Source of the DNA: an uncultured Alphaproteobacteria bacterium
GTDB lineage: Bacteria > Pseudomonadota > Alphaproteobacteria > RF32 > CAG-239
Length of the DNA: 64,000 nucleotides
NCBI GenBank assembly: GCA_934271715.1
Contig: CAKQRZ010000009.1
Location: forward strand, 1-64,000
Direction of reading: 5' to 3'
Positions 58,595-64,000 of this stretch are shown piece after piece. The position numbers were made by a program, and so were the translations under genes. Under the pieces are notes generated by a model, which was not told where the DNA came from, did not search any database, and was given only the letters and a program-made list of their open reading frames with translations. Every line of letters begins with the position of its first letter. The first letter of the stretch is position 1.

Positions 58595-60334
58595 ATGTCA
58601 TATAATTTGATGTTTCAGAAAGCTGTTGAATTGCAGCAAAACGGAGCTTTGCATGAAGCAGAGCAGCTCTATCGTCAAATCTTGGAAACCGCTCCGGATA
58701 ATGCCGATGTTTTAAATTTATTGGGATTGATTGCGCAAACTCGCGGCCTGCACAGCGAGGCTATAGGCTATTTTTACCGCGCCGCGGCTTCTGCTCCCAA
58801 ACATTTTCCGATTTTTTTCAATCTGGGAATATCGCTGGCAGCGGTCGGACGTCCGATTGAAGCGATTGAAGCCTATAAAAAAGCCTTGCAGCTTAAGCCA
58901 GATTTAAAAGAAGCTTTTTTGTGTTTAGGCAACACCTATTGGCAGATAAACCGCGATGAAGAAGCCGCAGAAGCCTTTGAAAATGCTCTAAAGCTGGATG
59001 CGGATTATACAGACGCCGCCGTAAATCTGGCAGAAATTAAAAATGACGAGGCGGCTCTGCAGCTGCTGGCGCAGAAAAATCCCCAAGATGCGCGCCCTTT
59101 TTATTATTTAGGACGCCGCAAATTTGCTCAACAGAAATACAGCGAGGCTAATTTATATTTGCAGCAAGCTGATTTTCTGCAAGAAAACGCTGAAATCAAG
59201 ACGATTTTAGGCGAAACTTTGTTGTTTTTGCAAAAAAAAGATGAAGCTTTGCCTTTTTTTTATGCGGCTTTACGGCTTGACCCTCACAACTCTGCCGCAG
59301 CCTTGCATATTGCTGATTTAGAAGCGGAAAAAGCCAATTATGCCGAAGCAGAAAAATATTATAAAAAAGCCGGAGAGCTAAATCCGGACAGCGTTCAGAT
59401 GCATGCCAATTATGCCAATATGCTGTGCAGGCTCAAACGTACATTGGAGGCTTTGGAAGAATATCGCGCGGCTGTGCGTTTGGAGCCTGAACAACCGGAA
59501 CTAAGCTATAATTTAGCAATAATTCTTAAAACTTTGGAAGAATATGAGCAGGCGTTGGCGCTGATGTTTAATGCTTTTTATCTGGCGCCGCATCATGTTG
59601 ATTGGAGTCTGAATATTGCCGAAACCATTACTTTATTTTATGCTAAATCACAGGAAAAGGCTTTAAAAATTGCTGAAAATTGGTACGAGAAAATGCCTGA
59701 AAACACGGTGGCAAAACATCTGTGGGCAGTTTTAAACGGAAAGTCATCTGACAATGAAACGGAATATAATCGTTTATTGTTTGATTGTTTTGCCGAAAAC
59801 TATGAAAATGTTCTTAAAAACATAAGCTATAATGTTGTGGAAAAAATGGCAGAAATTATTCCGCCTCTGAAAGGAAAAGTTTTAGATTTGGGGTGCGGCA
59901 CGGGATTGATTGGAGAAAAATTCAAAAATACCGATAATGTTTTTTATGGCATAGATTTGTCGGCGGCAATGCTGAAACTGGCTGAGTCTAAAAAAGTGTA
60001 TCAAAATTTGGAGCATACTGATGCTTTGGCGTATTTGGAACGGCATAAAAACGAGTTTTCCGCAATAATTTCTGCCGATGTTTTTTGTTATTTTGGGGAA
60101 TTGCGTCCGCTGTTGGATGCGGCAAGTCCGGTCAGAATAATATTTTCGGTAGAAACTGACAGTTTGACCGAAACTTATAAAATTCAGCCTAACGGACGAT
60201 ATAAGCATAATCCGCAGTATGTAGAAAAACTTTTGAAAGAAGCCGGATATAAGGCAGTAAAAAGCTATCCTCTGATATTGCGCAAAGAAAATAATGAAGA
60301 CGTCAACGGAATAATATTTGATGCTTATGTTTAA
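58595..60334 (+). CDS. TPR-repeat protein with C-terminal methyltransferase domain
   Basis: 579 residues. Residues about 1-390 hold at least nine TPR-like units (AVELQQNGALHEAEQLYRQ and AAASAPKHFPIFFNLGISLA, through YNLAIILKTLEEYEQALAL). The C-terminal class I SAM-dependent methyltransferase (about 425-575) has motif I VLDLGCGTGLIGEKF, acidic YGIDLS, and motif IV FSAIISADVFCYFG. Similar TPR-methyltransferases modify proteins or small molecules bound by the repeats; the substrate is unknown. The ATG follows AAGGAGAAGGC. Confidence 0.82.
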   Translation: MSYNLMFQKAVELQQNGALHEAEQLYRQILETAPDNADVLNLLGLIAQTRGLHSEAIGYFYRAAASAPKHFPIFFNLGISLAAVGRPIEAIEAYKKALQLKPDLKEAFLCLGNTYWQINRDEEAAEAFENALKLDADYTDAAVNLAEIKNDEAALQLLAQKNPQDARPFYYLGRRKFAQQKYSEANLYLQQADFLQENAEIKTILGETLLFLQKKDEALPFFYAALRLDPHNSAAALHIADLEAEKANYAEAEKYYKKAGELNPDSVQMHANYANMLCRLKRTLEALEEYRAAVRLEPEQPELSYNLAIILKTLEEYEQALALMFNAFYLAPHHVDWSLNIAETITLFYAKSQEKALKIAENWYEKMPENTVAKHLWAVLNGKSSDNETEYNRLLFDCFAENYENVLKNISYNVVEKMAEIIPPLKGKVLDLGCGTGLIGEKFKNTDNVFYGIDLSAAMLKLAESKKVYQNLEHTDALAYLERHKNEFSAIISADVFCYFGELRPLLDAASPVRIIFSVETDSLTETYKIQPNGRYKHNPQYVEKLLKEAGYKAVKSYPLILRKENNEDVNGIIFDAYV

Positions 60335-61116
60335 CTCAGCACAATTTGTCTTATGCTTTTAGCTAAACCGGTTACGTCATCTGTTTCTACCAAAATTCCG
60401 TACAAAGTTCCGGCTCCGATTGCCGGAACCAGTCTGTCGCTGACATAGCGTCGGCATAGCCTGTTGATTGGAGCTGCCGTGTCAAAACCCAAAACGGAAT
60501 TGTAATTGCCGCACATTCCGACATCTGTGATATATGCCGTTCCGCGCGGCAAAACACGATAATCTGCCGTCGGCACATGGGTATGAGTACCGGCAACAGC
60601 GCTTACACGTCCATCAAGATAGTAGCCAAATGATAGTTTTTCGGAAGTGGCTTCTGCGTGAATATCAACAAAAATCGCCTGAATATTTTTTCCTAATGTA
60701 TAATTTTTCAGAATATTTTCAATGGTTTGCACCGGACAGTCAACAGCTTCCATAAACAGGCGTCCAAGCATTTGTATAATCAAAATACGCCGACCGTCAG
60801 GCAGTTCAAAAATTGTAAAGCCTCTTCCCGGATTTTCTGAGGGAATGTTTGCCGGTCTTATAATCACCTTGCAATCATTTAAATATGCAATAATATCGCG
60901 TTGATTTAAAAAGTGATTTCCGGTAATCAGGACATCCGCGCCTTTATCTAAAAAATCACGGCAGATGCCGGGGGTTACGCCAAAACCGTGCGCAGCGTTT
61001 TCCACATTGGCCAAAATAACGTCAACTTTATAGTCTGTACGTATTTTTGCCAGATTCTTCAATACAACCTCGCGCCCAGAGCGAGCTACTATATCACCGC
61101 AATAAAATATACGCAT
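60331..61116 (-). CDS. ymdB: YmdB-family metallophosphoesterase (TIGR00282-like)
   Basis: 261 residues. Metal-site motifs in order: GDIVARSGR near the start, ANVENAAHGFG, GNHFLNQ, VDIHAEATSEK, and GTHTHVPTAD. YmdB proteins are phosphodiesterases acting on cyclic nucleotides or RNA; in Bacillus they affect biofilm and development. The Gly of GDIVG and the usual GNHxWD are altered (GDIVA, GNHFLN) but all metal ligands are kept. It overlaps the methyltransferase stop by four bases, convergently. Confidence 0.85.
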   Translation of the reverse strand: MRIFYCGDIVARSGREVVLKNLAKIRTDYKVDVILANVENAAHGFGVTPGICRDFLDKGADVLITGNHFLNQRDIIAYLNDCKVIIRPANIPSENPGRGFTIFELPDGRRILIIQMLGRLFMEAVDCPVQTIENILKNYTLGKNIQAIFVDIHAEATSEKLSFGYYLDGRVSAVAGTHTHVPTADYRVLPRGTAYITDVGMCGNYNSVLGFDTAAPINRLCRRYVSDRLVPAIGAGTLYGILVETDDVTGLAKSIRQIVLS

Positions 61117-61168
61117 GCTTTCTCCTTTTTTGCAATGGTTATAGCAAAAACAAAGATTTCTGCAAGTT

Positions 61169-62077
61169 TTATTTTTCGGACGGCAGAAGTCTTTTCTTTA
61201 GCGGAATAGCCGCCAGAATAATGCCGGCAACCACCAGCATTGCCCCGTAAATTTGCGAAGAATACAAAGTTTCATCTAGTACATAGTGCGCCATTATGCA
61301 GCCGAACACCGGCAGCAGATAATAAATTATGCCGGTATGCACCAGTCCTATTCTTTTTATAGCCACATTCCACCATAAATAAGCCAGACCGGAATTTAGA
61401 AAACCGATAACCAATAAAATCAATGTTTCTTTTTTATCCGGCATGGGCATCGGGTCTATATCCTGCTGCAGCAGAAAGTCCGGCGTACAGAACAAAACCG
61501 CCACAATAATCGCCGCGCTTAAAGAGGTTAAAGCCGGAAGTTTGGGCGGCAGTCGGCGTTGGCAAAGCGAATATACGGCAAACATAAAAGCTGTTCCCAG
61601 CATCCAGAGGTCACCGGCAACAAAATCAAAGTTACGCAGATTTTCAAAATCTCCGTGCAAAATCACCGCCAATACGCCGGCGAAAGCTAAAATAATACCG
61701 GTAACAACCCGAAAAGGCGGTATTTTATGCTGAAGCAGGCTGTTCAAGACAATAATCAGCAAAGGTCCTAAAGTGGCAATCAGCGACATATCAACGGCAT
61801 TGGCGGTATGTCCGGCATAATAAACGCAGATATTAACCAGCGCTAAGCCGCTCAGTCCCATAATTATTATATATTCCAGATTCTGCCAGAGCAGGCGGCG
61901 GTAAACCCACAAACTTTTCAAAGTAAACGGCAAAAAGAAAATCATCGCCAGAAACCAGCGGATAAATGAAATCTGCATAGGCGTGAAATTTAATAAAAGC
62001 TTGGCATATATATAGTTCATACTCCACAAAAATACTGCCGCAACCGCTAAAATATAGCCCACAAACCGCAATAACAT
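61169..62077 (-). CDS. EamA-family DMT transporter
   Basis: 302 residues with ten predicted membrane helices in two EamA repeats (about 8-140 and 155-290). Typical features are the first-repeat ILAVAAVFLWSMNYIYAKLL and RWFLAMIF, and the second-repeat GFLNSGLAYLWWNVAIKRIG and PVFGCIMAHYVLDE. The substrate is unknown (amino acids, sugars or metabolites are possible). The C-terminus is short and basic. Confidence 0.82.
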   Translation of the reverse strand: MLLRFVGYILAVAAVFLWSMNYIYAKLLLNFTPMQISFIRWFLAMIFFLPFTLKSLWVYRRLLWQNLEYIIIMGLSGLALVNICVYYAGHTANAVDMSLIATLGPLLIIVLNSLLQHKIPPFRVVTGIILAFAGVLAVILHGDFENLRNFDFVAGDLWMLGTAFMFAVYSLCQRRLPPKLPALTSLSAAIIVAVLFCTPDFLLQQDIDPMPMPDKKETLILLVIGFLNSGLAYLWWNVAIKRIGLVHTGIIYYLLPVFGCIMAHYVLDETLYSSQIYGAMLVVAGIILAAIPLKKRLLPSEK

Positions 62078-62190
62078 GACTTTTCTCCTTTGGCTGCGAA
62101 TATAATCACTAAATAAAATTTTTCAAAAAAATGAATAAATTAGTAATATTTATATGATAATTTAGATTAAAATAATCAGGGAGACAGTTA

Positions 62191-62592
62191 ATGAAAAAAA
62201 TTATTTTACCTATATTGCTGATTGCCGGTATGCTGGCGGTTGGTGCTGCAGAAGCCAAAAAATCACAGCCGCATCAGTCATCAGACCGGCAGATAAATTG
62301 GAGCAAAGAGCTGGATTTAAGCAAAGAGCAAAAGGCGCAGGTTAAAGAAATCTATAATCAAAGTCATGAAAAAGTTAAATCGCTTATGCAGCAAATAGAT
62401 ACGTTGCATCGGGAAATCGCCAATATCCGCAAAGAAGATGAAGCTAAAATCCGCAGCTTGCTAACCGAAAAGCAACAGATAAAATTTGATAAGGCGCAAG
62501 CTCGTCTAAATAAGGGAAATCCGGAGTTTGAGAGAGATGAAAACGGCAAAAAGCCGTCGCGGAAAAGAATGCGTCAATACGGCGGTTTTTAA
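62191..62592 (+). CDS. Spy/CpxP-like small periplasmic protein
   Basis: 133 residues with a signal peptide (about 1-22, ending AAEA). The mature part is a helical hairpin with repeated LTxxQ-type motifs: LDLSKEQKAQVKEIYNQ and LLTEKQQIKFDKAQ, as in Spy/CpxP periplasmic chaperones and metal-sensing relatives. The basic tail has no further motif. The ATG follows AGGGAGACAG. It lies 63 bases before another helical exported protein and may share its transcript. Confidence 0.7.
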   Translation: MKKIILPILLIAGMLAVGAAEAKKSQPHQSSDRQINWSKELDLSKEQKAQVKEIYNQSHEKVKSLMQQIDTLHREIANIRKEDEAKIRSLLTEKQQIKFDKAQARLNKGNPEFERDENGKKPSRKRMRQYGGF

Positions 62593-62655
62593 AATTAGCT
62601 TGCCAACCGGTTAAAATATGATTATTATCATAAAAAAATTGCAAAGGATACGGTT

Positions 62656-63276
62656 ATGAATATAAAATTTTTGACAATAATTTTAAGTTTAGCTCTTGTT
62701 GCCGCCAATGCTAAGGCTGACGAACAAGAAGATATGGCTGCTTTTGGTTTGGACGATGAAATTGTAGAAATCAGCGAAGATACACCGGAAGCCGAGACTC
62801 CGGCTGTAACAGCTGAAAAATCTGCAGAAGAGACACAGAATCCGGCTGCTGAAACACCGGCTGCCGCAGAAGATTCTGCTGAAAATGCCGAGGCAGCAGA
62901 TGCTGAAACTTCTGCTGAGGAAAAAGCCGCAGAAGAAGAAATTAAGCAAGGCGTGGCTGAAATGCAGCAGAAAATTGAAGAAAATAAAGCTGAAATCAGC
63001 TACTTTATTCAAAATATGAATTTAGAGCCGAAACAGCTGGATGCAGCGCGTGAAATAAGTGAAGAGAGCCGTCTGCGCCAGATGCAGCTGCTGCAAAGCA
63101 TTGAACAGCTGCAGGAACAAGTTAAAAGCTTGGAAGCCAAGAGTTTGGAAAAATTCAAAGGCGTGCTGAAACCAGAGCAGCAGGCTATGTTTGAACAGCT
63201 GAAAGATGTATATTTGCGCAGTCAGGAAACCAAAGCCGACTTGCAGCATGTAATTGAAGCTCAGGGCAGGATGTAA
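62656..63276 (+). CDS. Acidic exported coiled-coil protein
   Basis: 206 residues with a signal peptide (MNIKFLTIILSLALVAANAKA). A very acidic Ala/Glu/Pro-rich disordered stretch (about 25-100) is followed by a helical region (about 100-206) with LEPKQLDAAREISEES and LKPEQQAMFEQLKDVYL. The C-terminal half resembles Spy-like LTxxQ helices, so it may be a larger relative of the gene at 62191. The ATG follows AAAGGATACGG. Confidence 0.65.
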   Translation: MNIKFLTIILSLALVAANAKADEQEDMAAFGLDDEIVEISEDTPEAETPAVTAEKSAEETQNPAAETPAAAEDSAENAEAADAETSAEEKAAEEEIKQGVAEMQQKIEENKAEISYFIQNMNLEPKQLDAAREISEESRLRQMQLLQSIEQLQEQVKSLEAKSLEKFKGVLKPEQQAMFEQLKDVYLRSQETKADLQHVIEAQGRM

Positions 63277-63397
63277 AAATTCGGTCTATACAGGTTTTAG
63301 AGTGCAGAAGTTTAGACTTTTGCACTTTTTTTTGTAAAAAAGTAAAAATTTTTGTTGCAAAAAAAAATAATTGTATTAAAAGTAACCATGTCAATGA

Positions 63398-63474
63398 CGG
63401 AGTGTAGTTCAGCCTGGTAGAACGCTACGTTCGGGACGTAGAGGTCGCTGATTCGAATTCAGTCACTCCGACCA
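63398..63474 (+). tRNA. tRNA-Pro (CGG)
   Basis: 77 nt including CCA. The acceptor CGGAGTG pairs with CACTCCG. The D-arm is GTTCAGCCTGGTAGAAC. The anticodon stem CTACG/CGTAG has loop TTCGGGA, and the T-loop is TTCGAAT. All stems close well. A terminator follows directly. Confidence 0.95.
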
Positions 63475-63476
63475 AC

Positions 63477-63507
63477 AAAAAGCCTGCTATTTATAGCGGG
63501 CTTTTTG
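63477..63507 (+). terminator. Terminator of tRNA-Pro
   Basis: AAAAAGCCTGCTAT pairs with ATAGCGGGCTTTTT around TT. Confidence 0.9.
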
Positions 63508-63766
63508 TTGTCAGCACGGAGCGGAAACAAACGCAAAACTCTCCGAACTCTGGGAGAAGAGTGCGACCACTAGCGAAAGGCAGGCGGGAGCATGCCGGTT
63601 GCCGCAGGCAATGAGCGCAGGGGCGGCGCAGCCAGTCCCGCCGTCATTTTATGAAAATGATTTTATAATTTCAAAAGACCTATTCTTTAGTACTGTGCAG
63701 CAAGCTAGCACAGAGTGTATGCAAACGCATGCCTCTCCGACCTCTGTAGTTAATGAATTTTAAAAG
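63508..63766. other. GC-rich intergenic block after tRNA-Pro
   Basis: About 63540-63645 is noticeably GC-rich for this genome (CAGGCGGGAGCATGCC, GCAGGGGCGGCGCAGCC) and codes for no convincing protein. An imperfect hairpin (GGTTGCCGCAGGCAATG) is visible. The position 3' of a tRNA is typical for insertions, but no repeat of the tRNA end was found. Confidence 0.4.
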
Positions 63767-64000
63767 TTATCTCCAGCTCATTCCAACGTAGCAAGAATCC
63801 TTTTTTACGCAGGATTTACAAATTGTACTTATTTCAGAAAGCGTCATATCAGACAGACATTTTACTTCCTTTGTGAAATCGGAATTATAGCAGGTTGTTG
63901 TATAAACCATAAAACTGTCGCTGTTGGTTATTGCGTCATTAGCAATAAATAGCGCGGCGTAATCCATATTTGCTGCTAAAGGATATACAACATCATGCGA
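63767..64000 (-). CDS. Type IV prepilin-like protein, C-terminal part (cut by window edge)
   Basis: The minus-strand frame is open from the window end to a stop at 63767. The 77 residues read DVVYPLAANMDYAALF ... CYNSDFTKEVKCLSDMTLSEISTICKSCVKKDSC. The pattern of Cys, LSxMTLSEI and CKSC matches the C-terminal ends of the prepilins at 19289, 31330, 39593 and 57086. The N-terminus lies outside the window. Confidence 0.75.
   Translation of the reverse strand, partial: SHDVVYPLAANMDYAALFIANDAITNSDSFMVYTTTCYNSDFTKEVKCLSDMTLSEISTICKSCVKKDSCYVGMSWR

Overview
The window looks like a chromosomal segment of an uncultured, low-GC, anaerobic alphaproteobacterium, probably a gut-type lineage. The L33, L36 and S4 proteins are of alphaproteobacterial type, pyruvate:ferredoxin oxidoreductase (nifJ) points to anaerobic pyruvate metabolism, and FadL, an OmpH/Skp-like protein and many Sec signal peptides show a Gram-negative envelope. 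The lineage is an inference from protein character, not from a database search. The genetic code is standard: TAA, TAG and TGA all end genes.

Layout. 0-3 kb: rpmG, xerC with an SH3-domain partner, an M20 peptidase. 3-5.4 kb: a prepilin gene and a Cys-rich secreted protein, both with repeat-derived N-terminal extensions. 5.5-14.5 kb: fadL, aas-like acyltransferase/acyl-ACP synthetase, ssb, mnmA, a MORN-like protein, patatin, PHP phosphatase, proline iminopeptidase. 14.7-18 kb: AT-rich orphan genes and gene relics. 17.9-20.2 kb: two prepilins. 20.3-24.8 kb: C26 amidotransferase / VanX-like dipeptidase / C26 amidotransferase, then a tandem pair of secreted proteins. 24.9-31 kb: rpmI-rplT-pheS-pheT-proS. 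31-36 kb: a prepilin and nifJ. 36.5-43 kb: accessory genes (a degenerate M16-like protein, a metal exporter, a HEPN/MNT pair, a prepilin, RhuM, a truncated ISL3 transposase). 43-51 kb: tRNA-Met, membrane proteins, a Sel1 protein, an ABC-F protein, hemW, dgkA, an OmpH-like protein. 50.8-58.4 kb: an MBL protein, a prepilin, a broken YafQ/RelB-type toxin-antitoxin locus, ettA, rpmJ, a candidate ncRNA, a prepilin, rpsD. 58.6-64 kb: a TPR methyltransferase, YmdB, a DMT transporter, two small periplasmic proteins, tRNA-Pro, and a prepilin cut by the window edge.

The main discovery candidate is a dispersed prepilin family: eight genes in 64 kb, all with the same processing site (G then RSMIEMLG, Glu at +5) and very different bodies, with no pilus-assembly gene in the window. 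It uses two kinds of upstream region. Type 1 (20.0, 40.5, 52.2 and 56.9 kb) is a leader RNA of about 190-215 nt, with a shared promoter at three of the four loci, several helices whose sequences differ between copies but still pair, a possible pseudoknot, and a terminator just before the gene: a riboswitch-like or attenuator architecture. Type 2 (4.2, 19.2 and 32.5 kb) has a different shared promoter and a strong ribosome site opening a short ORF that runs into an (AG)n microsatellite. One repeat unit more, or two fewer, would fuse it to a long stop-free frame leading into the pilin, as in Opa-style phase variation.

Between the start codon and the prepilin cleavage site (or the signal peptide), palindromic repeat modules have been inserted in frame. 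They resemble Rickettsia palindromic elements, but here they lie only in the part of the precursor that would be removed on export. In this window I found these modules only in such leaders.
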